From SAR86 cluster bacterium (lineage in GTDB: Bacteria; Pseudomonadota; Gammaproteobacteria; Magnimaribacterales; D2472): a stretch of DNA of 17,261 nucleotides. This document shows positions 1 to 7,896 of the stretch, one piece after another. Each line of letters starts with the position of its first letter. Within the stretch, counting starts at the first letter, position 1. The position numbers and the translations under genes were made by a program. The notes under the pieces were generated by a model. It had not been told where the DNA came from. It made no database searches and saw nothing but the letters and a program-made list of their open reading frames with translations. The stretch is taken from the NCBI GenBank assembly GCA_016779505.1, contig JADHNM010000021.1, positions 1 to 17,261 of the forward strand, written 5' to 3'.

Positions 1-15
1 GAGGTAACATTTTTT

Positions 16-1689
16 GTGAAAACAGATATAGATATAGCCAGAGAAGCAGAAATCACGGCAATTGAAATCATTGCTGCTAAATTAGGTATTGAAGATAAGT
101 ATTTAGAGCAATATGGCAAATACAAAGCCAAGGTTAATCTTTCAATCATTCCCGAAAAATTAAAAGATCAAAAAGATGGTAAATTAATTTTAGTCACCGC
201 CATCTCACCCACCCCAGCTGGCGAGGGTAAAACTACCACGAGCGTTGGCCTCGTAGATGGTCTTAATCATATTGGTAAAAAAGCGATGATTTGTCTAAGA
301 GAGCCAAGCTTAGGACCATGTTTTGGTATGAAAGGTGGTGCGGCCGGAGGTGGATATGCTCAGGTCATACCTATGACAGACATTAATTTACATTTTACTG
401 GTGACTTTCATGCTATTGGAGCAGCTCATAATCTTCTCTCTGCGCTAATTGATAATCACATTCATTGGGACAATCAACTGAACATTGATCCTCGCAGAAT
501 CACTTGGAAGAGAGTGGTTGATATGAATGATAGATCTTTAAGAGAGATTACATGTGGCCTTGGCGGGGTGGGCAATGGCATACCTAGGCAAAGTGGTTTC
601 GATATAACGGTTGCTTCAGAGATCATGGCAGTGTTCTGCCTAGCATCAGATATGGATGATCTAAAAATGAGAATAGGAAATATCGTTATAGGCTATACAA
701 GATCTAATGAGCCTGTAAGAGCAAAACAATTAAAAGCTGACGGCGCAATCGCCGCATTATTGAAAGATGCATTTCAACCAAACTTAGTTCAAACCCTTGA
801 GAATAATCCTGCATTTATTCATGGCGGACCTTTTGCTAATATTGCGCATGGCTGTAATTCAGTTGTTTCAACCAAGACAGCATTAAAACTTGCTGATTAT
901 GTTGTTACGGAAGCTGGATTTGGAGCAGACCTAGGAGCTGAGAAATTTTTCGATATTAAGTGCAGAAAATCAGGCCTAAAACCTGACGCTGTTGTCTTGG
1001 TTGCCACCACCAAGGCCTTAAAAATGCATGGCGGCATTAAAAAAGATGATCTTGGTTCAGAGAACGTAGATGCCGTAATCTTAGGCTGCAAAAATCTTGA
1101 AAGACACATTGAAAATATTGGAAAATTTGGAGTCCCAGTTATTGTTGCAATCAATGACTATGTCAGTGACACAGAAAAAGAACACGCTGCAATTATTGAT
1201 TACTGTAAAAATATTGGCGTTCAGTGCAAAATTTCCTCTCATTGGGAAAAGGGTGGCAAAGGTGCTGCGGATCTTGCAGAAGAGGTTGCTAAAATTGCCG
1301 ATTCAAATTCTGCTGATTTCAAAACTTTATACGATAATAAAATGTCACTGTGGGATAAAACTCAATATATAGCACAAAATATTTATGGCGCTGCAGAAAT
1401 AATTGCTGATAAAAAAATAAGAAATCAATTTCAAAAATTAGAAGACGATGGATTTGGTGAATACCCAATATGCATGGCCAAGACTCAATACAGCTTTTCA
1501 ACAGACCCATTATTAATGGGCGCTCCATCGGGGCACGATGTTCCAATCAAAGAAGTCCGCTTATCGGCAGGTGCAGAATTTGTTGTGGTTGTTTGCGGTG
1601 AAGTGATGACCATGCCAGGGTTACCTAGAATACCGGCTTCGGAGAATATAGATGTTGATGATAACGGACTGATTCAAGGATTATTTTAA
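16..1689 (+). CDS. fhs: Formate--tetrahydrofolate ligase (10-formyl-THF synthetase)
   Basis: This cytoplasmic enzyme interconverts formate + THF + ATP with 10-formyl-THF + ADP + Pi (EC 6.3.4.3). Its 557 residues are the normal family length. Visible motifs are the ATP-binding loop TPAGEGKT (residues 66-73), the first family signature GMKGGAAGGGY (104-114), and the second signature VATTKALKMHGG (329-340), where Lys replaces the more usual Arg. The start is GTG at position 16, with GAGG at 1-4 as a Shine-Dalgarno; the N-terminus MKTDIDIA matches the family, which supports this start. It is the first of a same-strand run with formate dehydrogenase 12 bp downstream. In this setting it probably runs in reverse, releasing formate and ATP from 10-formyl-THF during methyl oxidation (inference). 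Identity is very secure. Confidence 0.97.
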   Translation: MKTDIDIAREAEITAIEIIAAKLGIEDKYLEQYGKYKAKVNLSIIPEKLKDQKDGKLILVTAISPTPAGEGKTTTSVGLVDGLNHIGKKAMICLREPSLGPCFGMKGGAAGGGYAQVIPMTDINLHFTGDFHAIGAAHNLLSALIDNHIHWDNQLNIDPRRITWKRVVDMNDRSLREITCGLGGVGNGIPRQSGFDITVASEIMAVFCLASDMDDLKMRIGNIVIGYTRSNEPVRAKQLKADGAIAALLKDAFQPNLVQTLENNPAFIHGGPFANIAHGCNSVVSTKTALKLADYVVTEAGFGADLGAEKFFDIKCRKSGLKPDAVVLVATTKALKMHGGIKKDDLGSENVDAVILGCKNLERHIENIGKFGVPVIVAINDYVSDTEKEHAAIIDYCKNIGVQCKISSHWEKGGKGAADLAEEVAKIADSNSADFKTLYDNKMSLWDKTQYIAQNIYGAAEIIADKKIRNQFQKLEDDGFGEYPICMAKTQYSFSTDPLLMGAPSGHDVPIKEVRLSAGAEFVVVVCGEVMTMPGLPRIPASENIDVDDNGLIQGLF

Positions 1690-1701
1690 AAGGAGAAAAA
1701 A

Positions 1702-2898
1702 ATGAAAATACTGTGTATCTTATACGACGACCCAAAAGACGGAATGCCATCAAGTTATCCACTCAAGGAACTTCCCAAACTTGAAAAATATCCCGATGGC
1801 ATGACATTGCCAAGTCCCAAAGGAAGAGACTTTACACCAGGTGAATTGCTTGGTTGCGTGTCTGGTGAGCTGGGCTTAAGAAAGTTTTTAGAAGATGCAG
1901 GGCATACACTTGTGGTCACATCTGATAAGGATGCTGAAGGCTGTAAAGCAGACCAAGAGCTGGTTGATGCTGATATTGTAATTTCACAACCATTTTGGCC
2001 TTACTATTTAACAAGACAAAGAATGGAAAGTGCGCCAAATTTAAAAATGGCAATAACCGCTGGCATTGGTTCTGATCATGTAGATCTTCAGGCTGCAATG
2101 GACCATAAAATTGATGTCGTTGAGGTGACCTATTGTAATTCTAGGTCAGTAGCAGAACATATCGTGATGATGATTCTATCTATGGTGAGAGATTATCATA
2201 ATCAACATAGGATAGTGAATGAAGGCGGTTGGCACATCGCCGATGCCGTTCAGAGATCTTACGATGTAGAAGGTATGAACGTAGGAACTATTGCTGCCGG
2301 TCGCATTGGTTATGATGTATTGAGAAAAATGCATCCGTTTGATGTGCATCTACATTATTTTGACAAATACAGATTGGATTCAGTGAAAGAACAAGAACTG
2401 AATTTAACTTATCATGATTCAGTTGAATCTCTGGTTGCAGCTTGTGATGTCATAAATATTAGTTGTCCTCTGCATCCTGAAACAGAGCATTTATTCAATG
2501 ATGAGCTAATTAGTAAATGTAAGCCTGGCGCATACATTGTTAATACTGCCAGAGGTAAAATTTGCGATAAGGACGCTATTGTTAGGGCATTAAAATCAGG
2601 GCAGTTAAGTGGATATGCAGGTGATGTATGGTTCCCGCAACCAGCGCCTAATGATCACGTTTGGAGAACAATGCCACATCACGGAATGACACCCCACACT
2701 TCAGGAACCTCTTTATCTGCACAAACCAGATATGCCGATGGTGTTAGAGAAATATTGGAATGTTTCTTTGATGGAGAAGAAATAAGAAATCAATATTTAA
2801 TCGTTCAAGATGGAGATTTAGCAGGCATGGGAGCTCATTCTTACACCAAAGGAACGGCTACGGATGGCTCAGAGGAAGCAGCTAACTTTAAAAAGTAG
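1702..2898 (+). CDS. fdh: NAD-dependent formate dehydrogenase (D-2-hydroxyacid dehydrogenase family)
   Basis: This metal-free cytoplasmic enzyme oxidises formate to CO2 with NAD+ (EC 1.17.1.9). It has 398 residues and aligns almost end to end with the classic Pseudomonas sp. 101 enzyme. Catalytic residues fall at the positions known for that family: Asn146 (CNSRSVAEH), Arg284 (NTARGK), Gln313 (FPQPAP) and His332 (MTPHTSGT). The NAD fold carries AAGRIG (198-203), and Asp221 is the acidic residue that gives NAD over NADP preference. The long N-terminal extension and the C-terminal GAHSYTKG tail are also typical. A good Shine-Dalgarno (AGGAG, near 1691) precedes the ATG. It lies 12 bp after fhs, so co-transcription is likely, and would burn the formate released by Fhs to give NADH. 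Confidence 0.96.
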   Translation: MKILCILYDDPKDGMPSSYPLKELPKLEKYPDGMTLPSPKGRDFTPGELLGCVSGELGLRKFLEDAGHTLVVTSDKDAEGCKADQELVDADIVISQPFWPYYLTRQRMESAPNLKMAITAGIGSDHVDLQAAMDHKIDVVEVTYCNSRSVAEHIVMMILSMVRDYHNQHRIVNEGGWHIADAVQRSYDVEGMNVGTIAAGRIGYDVLRKMHPFDVHLHYFDKYRLDSVKEQELNLTYHDSVESLVAACDVINISCPLHPETEHLFNDELISKCKPGAYIVNTARGKICDKDAIVRALKSGQLSGYAGDVWFPQPAPNDHVWRTMPHHGMTPHTSGTSLSAQTRYADGVREILECFFDGEEIRNQYLIVQDGDLAGMGAHSYTKGTATDGSEEAANFKK

Positions 2899-2940
2899 GT
2901 AACAATAACAATTTTTTAAAATCATTAGGGGTTAGAGTCG

Positions 2941-3525
2941 ATGAAAACTAGAGCAGCGGTCGCTTTTGCGGCTGGCAAACCATTAGAAATTATTGAAGTC
3001 GATCTTGATGGACCAAAGGCTGGAGAAGTTTTGGTTGAAATGAAAGCTACCGGGGTTTGTCACACAGATGCTTTTACATTGTCTGGAGAGGATCCTGAGG
3101 GAGGGATTAAAAACGTTTCAGAGGCCCTTTCATGGAAACAAGAGTTCTCTCAAAAAACAGATGCTTCGATGGCAATTGCTACTCAGTTTTGTTTTGATGC
3201 CGATGTTGTAAAAAAATGGGCAGATAGTATTAAAGCAAATGGTGTTGATATACCGATACACATTGGTATCGCCGGACCAGCAAAACTTCAAACGTTATTA
3301 AAATTTTCTATTGAGTGTGGAATAGGTGCTTCCATGAAAATTCTCACGAACAGAGCAAAGGATATAACAAAACTATTACTGCCATACAAACCCACACAGA
3401 TCCTCAATGAATTAGCTGCATACAAATCTGAGGATCCTGAATTAAATATTGAGCAAGTCCATTTTTTTCCATTGGGTGGAATAAAAAAAACAGCTGATTG
3501 GGTAGCTGAAGTCCAGAGCCCATAA
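2941..3525 (+). pseudogene. In-frame chimera: N-terminus of S-(hydroxymethyl)glutathione dehydrogenase joined to C-terminal half of methylenetetrahydrofolate reductase
   Basis: This 194-codon open frame is made of two unrelated proteins. Residues 1-54 are the start of class III alcohol dehydrogenase (AdhC/FrmA), including the zinc-ligand motif GVCHTDAFTLSG (residues 38-49) and the following DPEG. From about residue 55 the sequence is the C-terminal half of an MTHFR of the type found in methyl-oxidising bacteria: TQFCFD (81-86), GIAGPAKLQTLLKF (109-122), and HFFPLGGIKKTADW (174-187). The AdhC part lacks the nucleotide-binding domain and most of the zinc site; the MTHFR part lacks the first half of its flavin barrel. 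Neither activity is expected. Both families carry PEG at the join (DPEG in AdhC, HPEG in MTHFR), so a short match near 3094-3103 may have guided the deletion. It has a start with upstream AGGGG and sits between fdh and the demethylase gene. An assembly error is the alternative. Confidence 0.85.
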
Positions 3526-3596
3526 TCCCAAATTATAGATTTTTTCAGAGTCAAAACTATCTATTTTATTAAAAGAAACCGTGATAGCATTCTCAA

Positions 3597-4727
3597 ATGT
3601 CGAACTCATCACAAATAGTTTTCGGTCCTCGAGTTAGAAAGTCACCATTCTTTTTGTCAACCATGAAATATGGTGCAAAAGCTTTCACGGTTTATAACCA
3701 TATGTATTTACCTGTTAGCTATGAAGGAACTACTAAGGATTATCACAATCTTTTGAATGGAGTGCAGTTATGGGATGTAGGAGTCGAACGACAAATTCAA
3801 ATCAAAGGTCCTGATGCTGAGGCATTGTCACAATTTCTGACACCAAGAAACATTAAAAAATGTGCAATAGGGCAAGCTATGTACGCACCTTTTTTAGATT
3901 TTAATGGAGGGTTTTTGAATGATCCTGTGATGTTAAAGATTGCCGAGGATTGCTACTGGTTTTCTATTGCAGACGGAGACTCTCTCTTATGGGTCCAAGC
4001 CATAGCAGAAGGATATAAATTTGTCGCAGAGGTTACTGAGCCTGATGTCTCACCCCTTCAAGTTCAAGGCCCTAATTCAACAGAATTGATGGCCAAAGTT
4101 TTTGGAGATTGGGTGCATGACTTAAAGTTTTATAGATTCAAGGAATTTAATCATGAAGGCATCCCAATGGTGATTGCAAGAATGGGTTACAGCAGAGAAC
4201 TATGTTATGAGATATTTCTTCAAGATCACTCCCTGGGGGACAAGTTGTGGGAGACTCTTTGGAAAACAGGACAAGATCTTAATATTTCTGCAGGTGGGCC
4301 AAATATTATTCTTCGATTAGAGGGTGGAATATTTAGCTATTTAGGAGATTTGGATAGATCTAATAATCCATTCGAAGTAGGTTTAGATTGGATGATAGAC
4401 CTTGATCAGGAAGATGATTTTATTGGCAAAGATGCCTTGAGTGAAATAAATGTTAAAGGCCCAGAAAAAAAATTGATGGGCGCTGAGATTTATGGTGATG
4501 CAATAGAGAGTTCAAATGAACATCAGTTCCCTGTTTTAATTGATGGGAAGGTAGTTGGCTCTATGAATGCAATGGCTTATTCTCCAAGACTGGATAAGAA
4601 TTTATCTTATGTATTTCTAGATATAGAGCATGCTCAGGCTGGAAAAGAAATAATTATCTCTGCACCTGAGGGAGACCTCAAAGCAAAAGTAGTTGATTTA
4701 CCTTGGTTGCAGAGGGTAAAAAAATGA
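3597..4727 (+). CDS. DmdA-like GcvT-family THF-dependent demethylase (aminomethyltransferase family; DMSP demethylase homologue)
   Basis: The family moves a methyl or one-carbon unit from a substrate to tetrahydrofolate. The 376 residues resemble Pelagibacter DMSP demethylase DmdA along their length: TVYNHM (31-36), QLWDVGVERQIQIKGPDA (57-74), LTPRNIKK (81-88), GGFLNDPV (104-111), VSPLQVQGP (151-159) and FKEF (181-184). The GcvT fold ends in the usual C-terminal barrel (SPRLDKN, 329-335; VDLPWL, 366-371). The motif GYSRELCYEIF (197-207) differs from the SKQGGYEI form remembered for SAR11 DmdA, so the substrate could be DMSP, another onium compound or a methoxy or N-methyl compound. The start aligns with DmdA and a stop lies four codons upstream; no clear Shine-Dalgarno is visible. 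Its neighbours oxidise methyl-THF carbon, which fits a demethylase. A second homologue survives only as a tail at 11803-11910. Confidence 0.8.
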   Translation: MSNSSQIVFGPRVRKSPFFLSTMKYGAKAFTVYNHMYLPVSYEGTTKDYHNLLNGVQLWDVGVERQIQIKGPDAEALSQFLTPRNIKKCAIGQAMYAPFLDFNGGFLNDPVMLKIAEDCYWFSIADGDSLLWVQAIAEGYKFVAEVTEPDVSPLQVQGPNSTELMAKVFGDWVHDLKFYRFKEFNHEGIPMVIARMGYSRELCYEIFLQDHSLGDKLWETLWKTGQDLNISAGGPNIILRLEGGIFSYLGDLDRSNNPFEVGLDWMIDLDQEDDFIGKDALSEINVKGPEKKLMGAEIYGDAIESSNEHQFPVLIDGKVVGSMNAMAYSPRLDKNLSYVFLDIEHAQAGKEIIISAPEGDLKAKVVDLPWLQRVKK

Positions 4728-4743
4728 GTCCAGAATTTTTTTA
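4717..4743 (+). terminator. Possible AT-only hairpin at the end of the demethylase gene
   Basis: A perfect 9-bp inverted repeat, TAAAAAAAT (4717-4725) and ATTTTTTTA (4735-4743), with a 9-base loop, overlaps the demethylase stop codon and ends in a T run. It has the position of a terminator. However, the stem has no G-C pair and would be weak, so this is only a candidate. Confidence 0.25.
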
Positions 4744-4810
4744 ACTAACCGTGTATTTCTATTCAGTCAATCTCCTCTGATGTCTTTAAAACACAACCAC
4801 CAAGCTAGAG

Positions 4811-6376
4811 ATGCATAATAAAACTTCAGCTTTAACTTTATTCCTGATTTTCTTTTTTATAGATAGTTTTTATCTTAATCACATATCAGCTCAAAACCAT
4901 AACCCTGTTGTCCAAATTGAAAATGTAGAAATTGTTGGCAATCAAGAAAGTGATAATGTAGATTCTTTTTTAGGCATCCCTTTTGCAACGCCTCCTGTTG
5001 GGGATCTCAGATGGGTCGAACCCCAGGCATATAAATTTTCAGAAAAAGTTTTCAATGCTCAGGAATTTCAGCCTGCATGTATGCAGGGCCCCAGAATTGT
5101 GAATTGGTATAAAAGATTGATCTCTGATTTTGATGGGGATGAAAAATCTTTTCCAGAACCAGTCTTTAGCGAAGATTGTTTGTATTTAAATATATGGCGT
5201 CCAAAAGTTATTGATCAAGCTAAGGCGCTTCCGGTATTAGTTTATATTCACGGTGGCAGCAATATTGCAGGATGGTCATATGAACCAAATTATCATGGGC
5301 ATAATTATGCTGAGCAGGGTGTAATCCTTGTAAGCATTCCTTATAGACTTGGAGTCTTTGGATTTTTAGTTCATGAAGATTTTGATGAGAAGAATTTTGC
5401 CTTGCTAGATTTAATAAGCGCACTTCAATGGATAAATAAAAATATTCAGTCTTTTGGAGGCAATCCAAATAATATTACAGTAATGGGAGAATCTTCTGGT
5501 GCGAACAATATAAATTTTCTTATGGCATCACCTCTTTCAAAAGGTCTCTTTCAAAGAGTAATTCATCAAAGCGGGGGATCGTCAATCTCATTTCCATCCG
5601 ATATCAGCGTTGATTTTAAACTTGGTAAAAAATTTGAAGAGAGCCTAACTGTTGGTAAAAAAGTTGAAGACACCAAAGACTATCTGAAAAGTTTATCTTC
5701 AAGTGAAATAACCAACGCAGCAAGCAAGATATATGATGGACATTATTTTGCTCCAGTAGTTGATGGCAAAGTTTTGTTAAGACCCCTAAAAGAATCTGTA
5801 AATAGCGGGGATATTCATCCTGTTGATTTGATGATTGGCTCTAATCGGGATGAGTGGTCTTTGTATTTTGATGGTGAGGCAGATGTAGATGCTTGGCTTG
5901 AAGAGGAAACCAGTAAAAAAGATTCTGAAGAGCTGAAATCTATATTGCAAGATATTGAGAGTCCAATCAGGAAGCTCGACCTTCTAATTACGGCAAAAAA
6001 TTATGTTTGCCCATCTTTAAAATTAGCCAATGAGACTAGAAAAAATAATAAAAATGCATGGGTTTATAGTTTTGAAAGAGTTAGACCGGGTGAAAAAGCC
6101 TTAAAGTATGGAGCCTTTCATGGCGCAGAATTACCTTATGTTTTTGATACTCATGACGAATGGCTGCCCTTTGATGAGATTGATAAAAACTTAACAAAGA
6201 TTATGCTTGCTTATTGGGTTGAATTTGCAAAATCTGGGAATCCAAACTCAACTACAAGTCCTTCATGGCAGATATTTTCTCCTGAAATTCAAGAAACTCA
6301 AATTCTTGGAGACAATATATATAATTCTACTCACCCAAGCAGAGAGCTTTGTGAGGTAATTTTTGCCATAGATTAA
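4811..6376 (+). CDS. Exported type-B carboxylesterase
   Basis: This is an alpha/beta-hydrolase of the carboxylesterase/cholinesterase family that hydrolyses carboxylic esters, probably in the periplasm or at the cell surface. It has 521 residues. Residues 1-28 form a signal peptide with a hydrophobic core at 8-22 and a likely cut after HISA. Family landmarks in order are FLGIPFATPPVGDLRW (53-68), SEDCLYLNIWRP (120-131), the oxyanion-hole region VYIHGGS (144-150), the nucleophile elbow GESSG with Ser228, the acidic residue Glu348 in GSNRDE, and His437 in GAFHGAEL. Cys90 and Cys123 match the conserved disulfide. All catalytic residues are present. It begins 83 bp after the demethylase and ends 4 bp from the convergent BCCT gene. 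The substrate cannot be read from sequence; an ester of a methylated compound is a context-based guess. Confidence 0.9.
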   Translation: MHNKTSALTLFLIFFFIDSFYLNHISAQNHNPVVQIENVEIVGNQESDNVDSFLGIPFATPPVGDLRWVEPQAYKFSEKVFNAQEFQPACMQGPRIVNWYKRLISDFDGDEKSFPEPVFSEDCLYLNIWRPKVIDQAKALPVLVYIHGGSNIAGWSYEPNYHGHNYAEQGVILVSIPYRLGVFGFLVHEDFDEKNFALLDLISALQWINKNIQSFGGNPNNITVMGESSGANNINFLMASPLSKGLFQRVIHQSGGSSISFPSDISVDFKLGKKFEESLTVGKKVEDTKDYLKSLSSSEITNAASKIYDGHYFAPVVDGKVLLRPLKESVNSGDIHPVDLMIGSNRDEWSLYFDGEADVDAWLEEETSKKDSEELKSILQDIESPIRKLDLLITAKNYVCPSLKLANETRKNNKNAWVYSFERVRPGEKALKYGAFHGAELPYVFDTHDEWLPFDEIDKNLTKIMLAYWVEFAKSGNPNSTTSPSWQIFSPEIQETQILGDNIYNSTHPSRELCEVIFAID

Positions 6377-6380
6377 TAAA

Positions 6381-7850
6381 TTAGACATCTCTAACTGAGA
6401 TGTACATCATGCCAACAAAAACTAATAGAAGTGGAATGGAGGATATCAGCAAGATATTTTTTGTAAATTCTAGCCCATCAACAAATAGAAATAATCCAGG
6501 TAAAAGCATTAATAATGATGCAAAAATTATCCTTAACAGAAAATCTGGATTTTGCTTTGCAGATTTCATTCCGGCAGAAGCCAAAACATATGCGCAGGAG
6601 TCATATGTTGTGCAAAGAAATATCAACATCACTATAGAGTAAAGACATAAAAAAATATTTTCGAAAGGAAGTGTTTGAATGATCGCAAGTATTGCTTGAT
6701 TAGCATTCCCATCTGAAACTAACCTAGGTATATCCATCTCATTGCTCGAAAACAATATATATGAATAGTTTCCAATTATTAAAAAATGTAATATTGAACC
6801 CAATGCTCCAATAAACATTGTTCCTAGTATTAATTCTCTTAGCGTCTTACCATTTGAAATGCTTACAATAAAACTTCCCACAAATGGAGATAAGGCAAGC
6901 CACCAAGCCCAATAGAAAACTGTCCAATCTTGCACAAAATTATCCCCATTGTAAGTACTCATTTTTAAAAAATTTTTTACAAGAGCGCCTAGAGACTCTG
7001 ATGATAAATTCAATATTTCTTTTGTAGGTCCAAGCATTAAAAATGCACTTAGAAGAACAAAAACAAAGAAAATATTTATAATGCTTAACCTTTTTATGCC
7101 TTTAGATAATCCTAAGATGCTAGAAGAGCAGACAATCACAAAACAAATCAATAAGACTATTAATTCTGTAAAAGAGGAACTTTTAATATCAAACACATTA
7201 GATATAAACACAGCAATTAATGGAAAAGAAACTCCAATTGCTATGGCTGCACCTGAAATGATGCTGATAATAAAAATAAAATCTAAAAATAAGCCTGCGA
7301 ATCTTTTAAATATGTTGTTTGGATTTGGAAAAAAAATACCACTAAAAGTGAGACTGGTTTCAGGATTTTTATTTAAGCTCACAGCGAACGCAAGAGCAGG
7401 AATTGTATAAATTGCCCATCCAGTAAGACCCCAGTGAAAATTTGAGTAAGTCCTTGAGAGTAGACTTTTTTGATCAAGGTTATCAACTAAGTTGAATGGA
7501 GGATCATTAAAGTAGTAAGCCCATTCAATTGGAGACCAATACAGAATTGATGCACCCATACCAGCTGTAAATACCATAACTCCCCATGACAAAAGAGAAT
7601 ACTCATCTCTGCCATCGATCTTGATTTTTGTCGCACCTTTATTAGAGACTGCAAAAGTGATCAAAAATACAATTAATGCTAACGCACCATATTGAAAAGT
7701 TTTCTCAAACTTTAATGCTAAGAACGAATAGGCGCTAGACAGTTGTTTGGATGCGCTAGAGGGATCTAAGAAGGAATATATAAAAATTCCAATGACTGCA
7801 ATCAAGATAACTACAATGATTGATATGTTCCAGTCTTTGTAATTTAACAT
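6381..7850 (-). CDS. BCCT family betaine/carnitine/choline-type transporter
   Basis: This inner-membrane secondary transporter belongs to the family importing quaternary ammonium or sulfonium zwitterions such as glycine betaine, choline, carnitine and DMSP. It has 489 residues and about 12 hydrophobic segments. Diagnostic stretches are the glycine-rich TAGMGASILYW (95-105) with IEWAYYF following, FHWGLTGWAIY (138-148), and WTVFYWAWW...SPFVG (309-325) followed by ISNGKTLREL (331-340). Trp140, Trp145, Tyr148 and Trp317 occupy the spacing of the BetP aromatic cage; Leu320 sits where an aromatic residue is common. Both termini are short, with no long osmosensing tail, which fits nutrient uptake better than osmotic control (inference). 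It converges with the carboxylesterase gene and diverges from the TonB receptor across 46 bp. No Shine-Dalgarno is seen before its ATG. Confidence 0.9.
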   Translation of the reverse strand: MLNYKDWNISIIVVILIAVIGIFIYSFLDPSSASKQLSSAYSFLALKFEKTFQYGALALIVFLITFAVSNKGATKIKIDGRDEYSLLSWGVMVFTAGMGASILYWSPIEWAYYFNDPPFNLVDNLDQKSLLSRTYSNFHWGLTGWAIYTIPALAFAVSLNKNPETSLTFSGIFFPNPNNIFKRFAGLFLDFIFIISIISGAAIAIGVSFPLIAVFISNVFDIKSSSFTELIVLLICFVIVCSSSILGLSKGIKRLSIINIFFVFVLLSAFLMLGPTKEILNLSSESLGALVKNFLKMSTYNGDNFVQDWTVFYWAWWLALSPFVGSFIVSISNGKTLRELILGTMFIGALGSILHFLIIGNYSYILFSSNEMDIPRLVSDGNANQAILAIIQTLPFENIFLCLYSIVMLIFLCTTYDSCAYVLASAGMKSAKQNPDFLLRIIFASLLMLLPGLFLFVDGLEFTKNILLISSIPLLLVFVGMMYISVRDV

Positions 7851-7896
7851 TATTACAGTATATTATAAAAACATATTTAATTTTGGGGAATAAATA
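7851..7896. promoter_or_regulatory. 46-bp divergent promoter region between the BCCT gene and the TonB receptor gene
   Basis: Only 46 bp separate two divergent starts, so the promoters must overlap. On the - strand a perfect TATAAT reads from 7867 to 7862, which would give a very short or absent leader for the transporter; no good -35 accompanies it. On the + strand TATATT (7859-7864) lies 17 bp from a TTTGTA (7836-7841) inside the transporter gene. GGGG at 7885-7888 is the probable ribosome site of the receptor gene. The gap shows shared regulation is possible but no operator is recognised. Confidence 0.35.

Noticed and set aside
3089..3441. An 11-base direct repeat GAGGATCCTGA at 3089-3099 and 3431-3441 within the chimera
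   Set aside because: The second copy lies deep in the MTHFR part and encodes an ordinary EDPE; it does not sit at the join, so it does not explain the fusion. Probably chance.
3288..3554. 88-codon - strand frame opposite the metF part of the chimera
   Set aside because: It is antisense to sequence with clear MTHFR motifs; no sign of its own coding character.
7081..7410. 109-codon + strand frame inside the BCCT gene
   Set aside because: It is antisense to a clear transporter gene with conserved family motifs and matches nothing known; a shadow frame.
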